NCBI GenBank assembly: GCA_900543475.1
Contig: UQRU01000058.1
Location: 1 to 11,797 of the forward strand
Origin: an uncultured Eubacteriales bacterium
Lineage (GTDB): Bacteria > Bacillota > Clostridia > Christensenellales > CAG-138
Length of the DNA: 11,797 bases
Reading direction: 5' to 3'
A model generated the notes under the pieces. It worked only from the letters and a program-made list of their open reading frames with translations, ran no database searches and was not told the origin of the DNA. Each line of letters begins with the position of its first letter. Position 1 is the first letter of the stretch. Positions 5,744-11,797 of the stretch are shown one piece after another. The translations under genes and the position numbers were made by a program.

Positions 5744-6196
5744 ATGGGAAACAATGAAACGGCCCGGCAAAAGCAATACCAACAGCGGGTCAATGAAAAA
5801 ATGCCCCGGCGGAACATCGCCCTGCAATGCCTGCGGGCCTTTGTATCCGGGGGGATCATCTGTTGCATCGGCCAGGCGGTGCGGGACTTTGGCGAAAAGA
5901 GCCTGGCGCTACAGGGGGATGATGTGGCCGCCTTTACCTCCATCGTCATGGTATTCCTGGGGGCGACCCTTACGGGCTTGGGGGTCTATGACCAGATCGG
6001 GGCCTGGGCAGGGGCGGGGAGCATTGTGCCCATCACGGGATTTGCCAACTCCATCGTGTCTCCGGCCATGGAATTTAAACGGGAAGGGTATGTGATGGGG
6101 GTGGGAGCCAAGTTGTTTTCCATCGCGGGGCCGGTGCTGGTATACGGCATCAGCGCCTCCATCCTGGTGGGGCTGCTCACCTGCCTACTGGCGTAA
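5744..6196 (+). CDS. spoVAC: Stage V sporulation protein AC (SpoVAC)
   Basis: A 150-residue membrane protein, the same length as B. subtilis SpoVAC. After a charged N-terminus (residues 1-25) come hydrophobic segments at about 28-45 (FVSGGIICCIGQAV), 64-88 (FTSIVMVFLGATLTGLGVYDQIG) and 120-147, with the SpoVAC/E signature GAGSIVPITGFANSIVSPAMEFKREG. SpoVA proteins sit in the inner forespore membrane and move calcium-dipicolinate into the spore during development and out at germination; B. subtilis SpoVAC behaves as a mechanosensitive channel. ATG 5744 has AAGGAG (5728-5733) 10 bases upstream; the nearby ATG at 5737 is out of frame. The gene is followed 10 bases later by spoVAD. Expression in the forespore is expected from the family, but I could not identify the promoter. 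Confidence 0.95.
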   Translation: MGNNETARQKQYQQRVNEKMPRRNIALQCLRAFVSGGIICCIGQAVRDFGEKSLALQGDDVAAFTSIVMVFLGATLTGLGVYDQIGAWAGAGSIVPITGFANSIVSPAMEFKREGYVMGVGAKLFSIAGPVLVYGISASILVGLLTCLLA

Positions 6197-6206
6197 AGGA
6201 GGGCCC

Positions 6207-7238
6207 ATGAAAAGCAAGCGCGCAGGGAAGCAGACCCTGCTTTTTACCGAGCCGCCCCGGGTCATTGCCTCGGCGGCCATCGTAGGGGAGTTGGAGGGCC
6301 AAGGCCCTTTGGGGGGCTACTTTGACGAGGTGCTCACAGACGATACCTGGGGGGAGGAAAGCTGGGAAAAGGCGGAACGCAAAATGTTCGAGCAGTCCGT
6401 GCGTCGGGCCCTGGATAAGATCGGGCTGGAAAGCGGCGACATGGATTGCCTGCTGGGAGGCGATCTGCTCAACCAGATCATCTCCGCCAACTTTGCCGCC
6501 CGGGAGCTGAAAACCCCGTTTCTGGGCTTGTACGGCGCCTGCTCCACCATGGCGGAAAGCCTGCTGATCGGCAGTATGCTCATCGACGGAGGCTATGCCG
6601 GCCGAGTGGCCTGCGCAGCCACCAGCCATTTCTGTACGGCGGAGCGGCAATTCCGTTCCCCCCTGGAGATGGGCGGCCAGACTACCCCCACCGCCCAGCG
6701 CACCGTTACCGGGGCAGGCAGCAGCATTTTGGCCTATGAAGGCTATACCGGTAAGATGCTCTATGGCAACGTATTCATTACCGCCGCCACCATCGGCCGG
6801 GTGGTGGATCTGGGGATCACGGACACCACCAACATGGGGGCTGCCATGGCTCCAGCTGCGGCGGACACCCTTTGCGCCCACCTGAGCGAAACAGGACGCA
6901 GCATACGGGACTATGACCTGATCGTCACCGGGGACCTGGGCAGCTTTGGCAGCGAAATGTTCTTGGAGCTGTGCCGGGATAATGGGGTGGACGCCAGCCG
7001 GCGGCATCTGGATTGCGGCAACCTGATCTTTTCCAGCAAGCAAAAGGTAGATTGCGGCGGCAGCGGATGCGGCTGTTCCGCCAGCGTATTGAACGGGTAT
7101 CTGCTCAACCAGATCGAGCAGGGAGATCTGCGGCGGATCTTATTTATGGCCACCGGCGCCCTGATGAGCCCTACCAGCGGGATGCAGAGCGACAGCATTC
7201 CCGGCATTGCCCACGGGGTGGTGCTGGAACGGAAATAG
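6207..7238 (+). CDS. spoVAD: Stage V sporulation protein AD (SpoVAD), dipicolinate-binding
   Basis: A 343-residue soluble protein with the thiolase/ketoacyl-synthase-like fold known for SpoVAD, which binds dipicolinic acid in spore formers. Diagnostic segments are LLFTEPPRVIASAAIVGELEGQGPLG near the N-terminus, LLGGDLLNQIISANFAAREL (82-101), LYGACSTMAESLLIGSMLIDGG with Cys112 where thiolases keep their nucleophile, ATSHFCTAERQFRSPLEMG, and CGGSGCGCSASVLNGYLL near the C-terminus. Length is close to the usual 335-340. The start at 6207 has AAAGGAGG immediately after the spoVAC stop. It is the middle gene of a tight C-D-E set with gaps of 10 and 14 bases, which implies stoichiometric production of the complex. 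Confidence 0.97.
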   Translation: MKSKRAGKQTLLFTEPPRVIASAAIVGELEGQGPLGGYFDEVLTDDTWGEESWEKAERKMFEQSVRRALDKIGLESGDMDCLLGGDLLNQIISANFAARELKTPFLGLYGACSTMAESLLIGSMLIDGGYAGRVACAATSHFCTAERQFRSPLEMGGQTTPTAQRTVTGAGSSILAYEGYTGKMLYGNVFITAATIGRVVDLGITDTTNMGAAMAPAAADTLCAHLSETGRSIRDYDLIVTGDLGSFGSEMFLELCRDNGVDASRRHLDCGNLIFSSKQKVDCGGSGCGCSASVLNGYLLNQIEQGDLRRILFMATGALMSPTSGMQSDSIPGIAHGVVLERK

Positions 7239-7252
7239 GGGAGGGAGAATCC

Positions 7253-7609
7253 ATGGAATATTTATGGGCTTTTGCAGTGGGGGGCGGCATTTGTGTCATC
7301 GGCCAGCTGCTCATCAGCCTGACCCGTTTGACCCCCGCCAGGATCCTGGTGATCTTCGTGACCACCGGGGTGGTGCTTACGGCGCTGGGGGTCTACGAGC
7401 CCCTGGTGGATCTGGCCGGGGCCGGCGCCACCGTCCCTCTGACGGGGTTTGGCTATGCCCTGGGCACCGGCGCCATGGAGGGGGCCATGGAAAACGGCTG
7501 GCTGGGCGCCTTTACCGGCGGCATTTCCGCCACCGCAGGCGGGGTGGCCGCAGCCATCCTGTTCGGCTACCTCAACGCCCTGCTGTTCAACCCGAAAACC
7601 AAGAAGTAA
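7253..7609 (+). CDS. spoVAE: Stage V sporulation protein AE (SpoVAE, SpoVAEb type)
   Basis: A 118-residue membrane protein, the length of the SpoVAEb form. It begins MEYLWAFAVGGGICVIGQLLI, then PARILVIFVTTGVVLTALGVYEPLV and GAGATVPLTGFGYALGTGAMEGAMENG, and ends with a third helix and a basic tail (NPKTKK). The GGxIxxIGQ and GAGxxVPxTGF motifs are shared with SpoVAC in the same operon, showing the two are paralogous membrane subunits. GGGGAGGG lies before the ATG at 7253. It is the last gene of the set, ended by the hairpin at 7633. An AA/AB pair, present in some Bacillus operons, is absent here, as is usual in Clostridia. Confidence 0.95.
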   Translation: MEYLWAFAVGGGICVIGQLLISLTRLTPARILVIFVTTGVVLTALGVYEPLVDLAGAGATVPLTGFGYALGTGAMEGAMENGWLGAFTGGISATAGGVAAAILFGYLNALLFNPKTKK

Positions 7610-7632
7610 GGCTGCTTCTTGGCAAAACCGTC

Positions 7633-7660
7633 GAGCCCGGCAAAAAATTTGCCGGGCTCT
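7633..7660 (+). terminator. Hairpin ending the spoVA transcript
   Basis: GAGCCCGGCAAA (7633-7644) and TTTGCCGGGCTC (7648-7659) form a perfect 12-bp stem with an AAA loop, 24 bases after the spoVAE stop. There is only one T directly after it, so termination may depend on the AT base of the stem; the position and strength still make it the natural end of the spoVA transcript. Confidence 0.65.
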
Positions 7661-7737
7661 AAAGTTTGGAATTTTCCGCCCCCCCGCCGGGACGCCGGGG
7701 CCTCCCCATCCCCGGGACGATGGGCCAAAGGCCAACG

Positions 7738-7762
7738 AAAAACGCCCCGGAAGACCGGGGCG
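7738..7762 (-). terminator. Rho-independent terminator of the VanW-family gene
   Basis: CGCCCCGG (7743-7750) and CCGGGGCG (7755-7762) pair perfectly around AAGA. On the minus strand the hairpin is followed by five T (7742-7738). It lies 21 bases after the stop codon of the minus-strand gene at 7784 and faces the spoVA terminator, so the two converging transcripts are each terminated. Confidence 0.75.
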
Positions 7763-7783
7763 GAAAATACGGGGAAAGGGGCC

Positions 7784-9424
7784 TTATTGGATGGCCGCGT
7801 CCGTAGCCGGGAGGAACAGGGAGGGGTTCACCAATTCGGTGCCGCCGTCCTCGGTCTCCCGGATCTCATAGGCGGGGTCCAGGACCGTGCCGGGTACATA
7901 GCCCGGCCATACATAGTAGGTCAGGTCGTGGGCGTTATATTTGCTGGTGGCGATCTCCTTGGTCTCCACCACGACCCCGTCCTTCAGATAGGAGGCATAG
8001 CTCTTATAGATGTAGCCGTTTTTGGAGCTCTTATACACCATCCAGAAGGGGGCGGTGATCCAGGATTGGGCCTCGTACACCGGGGTTTCCGAAGGCTTGA
8101 TGGTCTCCACCAGCTCGGAGGACAGCTCAATGGTGTCGAAGGTATCCGGGAAGGGCTGGCCGTAGATCTGGCAATTCACGGTATAGTCCTCGGTATTCAC
8201 CCAGGTGAACACATAGATGGGGCTTTCGGTATTGTTCTTCCAGGTGAAATCGATGGTGCCGGTATTGATGGTGGCGTCCAGGCCGCCTTCGATATAGCCG
8301 CTCACAGAGGAATGGTTCCGCCGGTAGGTGACCTCCAGGTCGCTCTTGAGCACCGCGTTATATACGGTGGTGGAGATCTGGCAAACGCCGCCGCCAGGCT
8401 GATCTTCCGTACCGGAGCCGCCGCCGATCACCGCCGGGGCCGGCTTCCAGCCGGTGCTTTCATACCGATCCCCCAGGATGGTGTTGGCGGAATATTCCTC
8501 CCCAGGCTGCAAAACAATGCCATAGGAAAGGCCGGTGGCCTTTTTCAGGTTGAATACCCGGTTGGTATTGCGGCGGGTGCTTTCATAGGAGGTGGAGGCG
8601 CTGCCCCGAAGCACCAGGGTCTCCTTGAGGGTCTCCACGGTGACATCGGCGGGGATGTTGGCCATTTCCACTTCCACGTCCCCGAAATCCTTGCTGGCGG
8701 TGCGGGCTTCCACGGTCTCCATCAGGGCGGCGATATCCACCCCGTAGCCATCCACCGAGGGACTGAAGTCAAAGAACAGATCCCGCATATCCGTAATGCT
8801 GCCATCCTCTGGCAGGGCGATGTTCTGGGCGTCCTGGGCCTGGGTATCCGGATTGATGGGCAGGGTCCGAACGGCCACGGAGGCAGGCACCGCCGGGGTG
8901 GTGAGGGAGTCCGCAAAGGAATGGATGAATTCCTCCACCCGGGTGGGGGTGACGGTATAGGTCAATTCAAAGTCCCGGCCATTGGTCTTGATATCTTCCA
9001 GCTCGGCCTTAAGGGATTCCAAGTCCCCGGAACGGGCCAGATCCATGGCCTCTTTCAGAACAGAATCGGTATCAAAGGCGATGTCAAAATAGCTGCTGTC
9101 CGCCGTAAAGGTCTTGCCGTCGCAGAGGAAATTGAAGTAGATGCCCGCCTTGATCTCATCTTCCAAGGCGACCAGGGCCTGCTTCGCCTCCTCGGGGGAC
9201 ATGCCGGAAACATCCACCCCGCCGATCGTGACGCCTTCATGGAATTCAGTAGCGTTCAGGATGCTTTGCTCCAGGTTGGCATTATATTGATCCCGCAGAT
9301 AAAGGAATGCGAAAACGCTGCCCACCACCAAAATCAGGCTGAGCAACACAATGATTGCCACCCGTAAAGCAGAGCCGTTTTTTTTCTTTTTTTTGCGTCT
9401 GTTGGTATGTACTTCAGTCTCCAT
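7784..9424 (-). CDS. VanW-family cell-envelope protein
   Basis: A 546-residue protein. It has a very basic cytoplasmic N-terminus (RRKKKKK, residues 9-15), one membrane anchor at about 22-44, and an extracellular part. Residues 60-180 resemble the peptidoglycan-binding-like domain (PG_binding_4/YoaR type) that precedes VanW: GVTIGGVDVSGMSPEEAKQAL. The VanW domain follows at about 285-420 with FNLKKATGLSYGIVLQPGEEYSANTILG, GGGVCQISTTVYNAVL (Cys348) and RRNHSSVSGYIEGGLDATI. The C-terminal part (450-500) is beta-rich and G5-like. VanW proteins are surface-exposed or wall-associated; their activity is not firmly established and the name does not by itself imply vancomycin resistance. No van genes are nearby. 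A single-gene unit with its own promoter (9556) and terminator (7743). Confidence 0.92.
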   Translation of the reverse strand: METEVHTNRRKKKKKNGSALRVAIIVLLSLILVVGSVFAFLYLRDQYNANLEQSILNATEFHEGVTIGGVDVSGMSPEEAKQALVALEDEIKAGIYFNFLCDGKTFTADSSYFDIAFDTDSVLKEAMDLARSGDLESLKAELEDIKTNGRDFELTYTVTPTRVEEFIHSFADSLTTPAVPASVAVRTLPINPDTQAQDAQNIALPEDGSITDMRDLFFDFSPSVDGYGVDIAALMETVEARTASKDFGDVEVEMANIPADVTVETLKETLVLRGSASTSYESTRRNTNRVFNLKKATGLSYGIVLQPGEEYSANTILGDRYESTGWKPAPAVIGGGSGTEDQPGGGVCQISTTVYNAVLKSDLEVTYRRNHSSVSGYIEGGLDATINTGTIDFTWKNNTESPIYVFTWVNTEDYTVNCQIYGQPFPDTFDTIELSSELVETIKPSETPVYEAQSWITAPFWMVYKSSKNGYIYKSYASYLKDGVVVETKEIATSKYNAHDLTYYVWPGYVPGTVLDPAYEIRETEDGGTELVNPSLFLPATDAAIQ

Positions 9425-9476
9425 AAAATATTCTAAACCTCATCCTTAAAGTAATCTTAAATAAAACGACAGGATG

Positions 9477-9506
9477 CCCCTGTCTATCTCCGCCAGAGAC
9501 CAGGGG
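9477..9506 (-). promoter_or_regulatory. Leader stem-loop of the VanW-family gene
   Basis: On the minus strand CCCCTGGTCT (9506-9497) pairs with AGACAGGGG... that is plus bases 9477-9485, a 9-bp stem with one bulged base. It lies in the roughly 125-base untranslated leader between the promoter at 9556 and the start codon at 9424. No T tract follows; it may affect mRNA stability or translation. Confidence 0.4.
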
Positions 9507-9555
9507 ATGGCCGCCCGCCCAGGGCAGGACAAGCCCTAAATATCCAGTCCCTTTG

Positions 9556-9585
9556 ATTATACGAGATATGCGCGCTTTCTGTAAA
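9556..9585 (-). promoter_or_regulatory. Near-consensus sigma-A promoter for the VanW-family gene
   Basis: On the minus strand TTTACA (9585-9580) and TATAAT (9561-9556) are 18 bases apart; 11 of 12 positions match the sigma-A consensus. Transcription would start near 9549, leaving a leader of about 125 bases. The strength suggests steady vegetative expression. Confidence 0.75.
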
Positions 9586-9699
9586 GGGATAGATTATGAA
9601 GAATATTGAAACATTGGCCAGCCAAAGGGACATGGCCAAAAACGGGGCGCAAAACCAAGGCTTGCCAGCTGGAAGGGGGGCCCCGGAGGCGGGAACCTG

Positions 9700-9729
9700 T
9701 TTACGAACCCCGGTCAAATGTGGTAAAAT
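9700..9729 (+). promoter_or_regulatory. Candidate promoter for the ECF S component gene
   Basis: TTTACG (9700-9705) and TAAAAT (9724-9729) are 18 bases apart, matching 4 of 6 and 5 of 6 of the sigma-A consensus. The predicted start falls at about 9736, exactly where a perfect hairpin begins. Confidence 0.45.
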
Positions 9730-9735
9730 CAGTCA

Positions 9736-9778
9736 TCCCGGCAGGGCCGGGAATGCGGAGAGCATTTGTGAAAAATGC
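9736..9778 (+). promoter_or_regulatory. Two leader hairpins before the panT-like gene
   Basis: TCCCGGC (9736-9742) and GCCGGGA (9746-9752) form a perfect 7-bp stem with an AGG loop, at the predicted 5' end of the transcript. GCATTT (9762-9767) and AAATGC (9773-9778) form a second one just before the AAGGAG site at 9785-9790. Neither matches a riboswitch class I know. A 5'-terminal hairpin can protect an mRNA from decay, and the second could modulate access to the ribosome binding site. Confidence 0.4.
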
Positions 9779-9799
9779 GTAAATAAGGAGACGGATTGT

Positions 9800-10429
9800 A
9801 TGGAAAAGCACATGGATACCAGAAAGTTGGTATTATACGCCCTGTTTGCGGCGCTGATTTTCATCTTGGGCTTAACCCCATTGGGATTTATTTATTTACC
9901 CATTGCAGCCATTACCACCGTACATATTCCCGTGATCGTGGGCAGCTATGTCCACGGGCCCAAGGGCGGGGCCCTGCTGGGGGGCATTTTTGGCCTCACC
10001 AGCTTGATCCGCTGCTTCTCCACCCCGGACGCCACCGCCGCCATCGTATTGGGGACGGGGACGGGCTTTGGTCCGTATAACCTTGTTTTGGTTTTGGCCA
10101 TCATCTTTTTGCCCCGGGTGCTTACCGGCCTGTTTAGCGGCTTGATCTACAAGGGCATGGCCAAAACCGGTAAGGAGCTGCTAGCCATGGGAACGGCTGC
10201 GGTGGCGGGCAGCTTGACCAATACCGTATTCTTTTTGGGAGGCTTATATGTGCTTGCCTTTGAACAGACCGCCGCGGCAATGGGGGTGGCCGGGGAAAAC
10301 TTGGGAGCCGCCCTATTGAAAACCCTGCTGGGGGTGGTGGCGGTGAACGGGGTGCTGGAAGCGGTGGCGGCGTTGCTGCTGTGCAGCGCCATCGGCAAGG
10401 CGTGTATGGCCTATCTGCACCGGCAATAA
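9800..10429 (+). CDS. ECF transporter S component, probably pantothenate (PanT-like)
   Basis: A 209-residue membrane protein with about six hydrophobic helices, of the ECF transporter substrate-binding (S) subunit family. It starts MEKHMDTRKLVLYALFAALIFILGLTPLGFIYLP; the helix-1 region after the short basic N-terminus and the PVIVGSYVHGPKGGALLGGIFGLTSLIRC segment are typical of this family. ATG 9800 has AAGGAG 9 bases upstream; a longer in-frame start at 9596 would add a non-membrane extension across the promoter and hairpins. S components bind a vitamin and dock on a shared energising module (EcfT plus two ATPases), which is not in this window. The adjacent coaX gene points to pantothenate as substrate; without that context other vitamins would be equally possible. 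Confidence 0.82.
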   Translation: MEKHMDTRKLVLYALFAALIFILGLTPLGFIYLPIAAITTVHIPVIVGSYVHGPKGGALLGGIFGLTSLIRCFSTPDATAAIVLGTGTGFGPYNLVLVLAIIFLPRVLTGLFSGLIYKGMAKTGKELLAMGTAAVAGSLTNTVFFLGGLYVLAFEQTAAAMGVAGENLGAALLKTLLGVVAVNGVLEAVAALLLCSAIGKACMAYLHRQ

Positions 10430-10473
10430 CCGGGTAGGGCTAAAATAAAATGATGTACCACTATATATCTATA

Positions 10474-10479
10474 TATAAT
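10474..10479 (+). promoter_or_regulatory. Possible -10 element before coaX
   Basis: A TATAAT lies in an A/T-rich island (10441-10485) between the panT-like gene and coaX, 22 bases before the coaX start. I do not see a matching -35 at the right distance, and the short gap to the ATG would leave a tiny leader. Co-transcription from the upstream gene is at least as likely. Confidence 0.22.
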
Positions 10480-10501
10480 ATGTAGAAAAGGGGGATGCCC
10501 T

Positions 10502-11269
10502 ATGCTCCTGGTAATGGATGTGGGGAACACCAATATCAAGACCGGCTTGTTTTTTGAAGGCAAGCTGCGCTCATCCTGGCGGCTGGCCACGGATCAAAAA
10601 CGTACGGCGGATGAATACGGGGTGCGGATGGAGACCTTTTTCCATCACTTGGCGATTCCCACCACAGCGGTGGAGGGGATCATCATGAGCAGCGTGGTGC
10701 CGGGAATCAACTATACCCTGGAGCATATGTGCGAGCTGTATTTCCATGGCCTGCACCCCCTGGTGGTCCATAGCGGCATGAACCTGGGGCTAAAGATCCT
10801 GTACGATTATCCGGAGAAGCTGGGCGCAGACCGGATCTGCAATGCGGTGGCGGCCTATCAGACCTATGGCGGGCCTTTGGCGGTGGTGGATTTTGGCACC
10901 GCCACCAGCTTCAGCGTGGTAGATGGAGAAGGGGCCTTTTTAGGGGGGCTGATCTGTCCCGGGCTGATGGTTTCCGCAGACGCCCTGGTGACCAAGGCGG
11001 CCCAGCTGAGCAAGGTGGAATTTCTTCCGCCCACCCGGGTCATCGCGACAAACACGGAGGACGGTATCCGGGCGGGACTTATCCTAGGGTATGTGGGGCA
11101 GGTGGATTACATTATCCGGCAGATCGAGGCGGAGCTGGGGTATGAAATCAAAACCATCGCCACCGGGGGCATGAGCAGCATGATCGCCAGCGGCACCAAC
11201 CGCATCGACCTGGTGAACCCCACCCTGACCTTGGAAGGGTTGGCCCGGATCTATGAGATGAACCGGTGA
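10502..11269 (+). CDS. coaX: Type III pantothenate kinase
   Basis: CoaX phosphorylates pantothenate to 4'-phosphopantothenate, the first step to coenzyme A, in the cytoplasm. The 255 residues match the usual length of about 255. The ASKHA-fold motifs are in order: MLLVMDVGNTNIKTGLF (phosphate-binding loop, Asp6), LGADRICNAVAAY with Asp110 in GADR, the pantothenate/catalytic region, AVVDFGTATSFSVVD (129-141), GGLICPGL (148-155), and TIATGGMSSMI near the C-terminus. ATG 10502 is preceded by an AAAAGGGGG site. It follows the S component gene by 72 bases and is followed after 49 bases by a small membrane protein, so all three are probably one unit. Type III kinases need a monovalent cation and are not inhibited by coenzyme A, which fits regulation by supply through the neighbouring transporter. 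Confidence 0.96.
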   Translation: MLLVMDVGNTNIKTGLFFEGKLRSSWRLATDQKRTADEYGVRMETFFHHLAIPTTAVEGIIMSSVVPGINYTLEHMCELYFHGLHPLVVHSGMNLGLKILYDYPEKLGADRICNAVAAYQTYGGPLAVVDFGTATSFSVVDGEGAFLGGLICPGLMVSADALVTKAAQLSKVEFLPPTRVIATNTEDGIRAGLILGYVGQVDYIIRQIEAELGYEIKTIATGGMSSMIASGTNRIDLVNPTLTLEGLARIYEMNR

Positions 11270-11318
11270 GCCTAGGGGAGGCAAAAATCAAGACGGTGAA
11301 CGAAACAGGAGGATGGCT

Positions 11319-11672
11319 ATGGAAAAAACCAAAAAAATGGCCCTCTGGCAAGCGGCTTGTTTGTTGTTGGCCTACCTGGTGGCCCGGTACGGCCTGTTTT
11401 CCTTGCACGGCATGAAGCAGTGGCCGACGATCCTGCTGGCGCTGGGCATTGTTTACCTGCTATTGGCCTGGTGGCGGAAGCTGCCGGTCTTTGGCTTTTG
11501 CGTTTCCGGCGGGTACCTGCTGGGCTTGGCGTTGGGCCTGGCGTTTGCGGTCCAGGGGACGGACCCAGGGGGCGGCGCCACCAGCAACGCCTGGCTAATT
11601 TGGCTGATGGTCTATCAGGCCACGGTATTGCTGGGATGGTTATGGGATCTGCGAAAAAAGCGCCGGGCATAG
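11319..11672 (+). CDS. Small four-helix membrane protein, unknown function
   Basis: A 117-residue hydrophobic protein with predicted helices at about 9-28, 36-52, 56-78 and 91-109, and a basic C-terminal tail (LRKKRRA), which suggests that end is cytoplasmic. I do not recognise the family. The start is ATG 11319: AGGAGG (11307-11312) touches the in-frame ATG at 11313, which is therefore too close, while 11319 has 6-base spacing. It lies 49 bases after coaX and before a strong terminator, so it is the last gene of the panT-like/coaX unit. A role in pantothenate metabolism is possible only by position. Confidence 0.75.
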   Translation: MEKTKKMALWQAACLLLAYLVARYGLFSLHGMKQWPTILLALGIVYLLLAWWRKLPVFGFCVSGGYLLGLALGLAFAVQGTDPGGGATSNAWLIWLMVYQATVLLGWLWDLRKKRRA

Positions 11673-11692
11673 CGGCCGGCGGAAAGACGGGG

Positions 11693-11724
11693 AGGGCCCG
11701 GCGGCAGGTTTGCCGCCGGGCCCT
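11693..11724 (+). terminator. Strong hairpin ending the coaX unit
   Basis: AGGGCCCGGCGGCA (11693-11706) and TGCCGCCGGGCCCT (11711-11724) form a perfect 14-bp stem with a GGTT loop, 20 bases after the last stop codon. It has no T tract, but the stem is very stable and a second hairpin follows at once. Confidence 0.65.
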
Positions 11725-11731
11725 CAGGCTG

Positions 11732-11761
11732 TCGAAAAAGTGGCTTGCGCCACTTTTTCGA
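11732..11761. terminator. Second perfect hairpin with A/T arms, possibly bidirectional terminator or repeat
   Basis: TCGAAAAAGTGGC (11732-11744) and GCCACTTTTTCGA (11749-11761) are perfect 13-base arms around TTGC. The A5/T5 tracts within the arms would let it act in both directions. A third short palindrome, GCGCC-TAC-GGCGC (11780-11792), follows at the window edge. The run resembles dispersed intergenic repeats. Confidence 0.5.
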
Positions 11762-11797
11762 GGTTTTCATAGCTCCCTTGCGCCTACGGCGCGGCCA

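Noticed and set aside
6177..7043. Minus-strand 288-codon open frame opposite spoVAD
   Set aside because: Shadow of spoVAD with no family signature and no ribosome binding site.
7619..9367. Plus-strand 582-codon open frame opposite the VanW-family gene
   Set aside because: Gly/Ile/His-rich antisense frame with no recognised domain; the minus strand carries an unmistakable VanW domain with promoter and terminator.
7784..9424. Vancomycin resistance determinant
   Set aside because: The VanW domain alone is widespread in Gram-positive bacteria; there is no vanHAX, vanRS or ligase gene nearby.

Overview
The window looks like a chromosomal segment of a GC-rich, spore-forming, selenium-using member of the Firmicutes (class Clostridia; an Oscillospiraceae-like gut lineage is my guess). 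The evidence is a spoVAC-spoVAD-spoVAE set (spore dipicolinate uptake), a VanW-family envelope protein, an ECF-type vitamin transporter subunit next to a type III pantothenate kinase, strong AGGAGG-type ribosome binding sites, and a selenium cassette of the kind found in Clostridia. There are no rRNA or tRNA genes, CRISPR arrays, transposases or phage genes that I can recognise.

Layout. 1-526: no gene; compact hairpins, then about 230 bases of almost pure G/C low-complexity sequence. 527-3363 (minus strand): selenium module in transcription order yedE-like transporter, TusA/YedF-like protein, DUF3343 protein, selD. The selD gene has an in-frame UGA at codon 18 in the catalytic position and is best read as a selenocysteine-containing SelD of 350 residues, so the true gene runs to 1579 and not 1492. 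3718-4869 (plus strand, divergent): a class V aminotransferase-fold cysteine desulfurase/selenocysteine lyase-like enzyme. 4870-5423: no gene; terminators, a repeated GC motif, a large inverted repeat whose core is poly-G/poly-C, and a strong terminator at 5301. 5424-7609 (plus): a small membrane protein, a doubtful 50-codon ORF, then spoVAC, spoVAD and spoVAE, ended by a perfect hairpin. 7784-9424 (minus): VanW-family protein with its own terminator and a near-consensus promoter. 9800-11672 (plus): ECF S component (PanT-like), coaX and a small four-helix membrane protein, ended by strong hairpins.

How the genes work together. The selenium module can be read as import of a selenium compound (YedE), handling by small thiol carriers (TusA-like and DUF3343), release or transfer of Se/S by a PLP enzyme, and activation to selenophosphate by SelD. 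Because SelD itself appears to need selenocysteine, the cell must carry selA, selB and selC elsewhere. The spoVA genes serve dipicolinic acid loading of the forespore. The panT-like/coaX pair couples pantothenate uptake to its first phosphorylation on the way to coenzyme A.

The most striking signals are the selenocysteine codon with a candidate SECIS hairpin in selD, the compact selenium delivery cassette, and the two G/C-only regions. The latter may be real hairpin elements or, more likely, sequencing/assembly artefacts seeded by hairpins.
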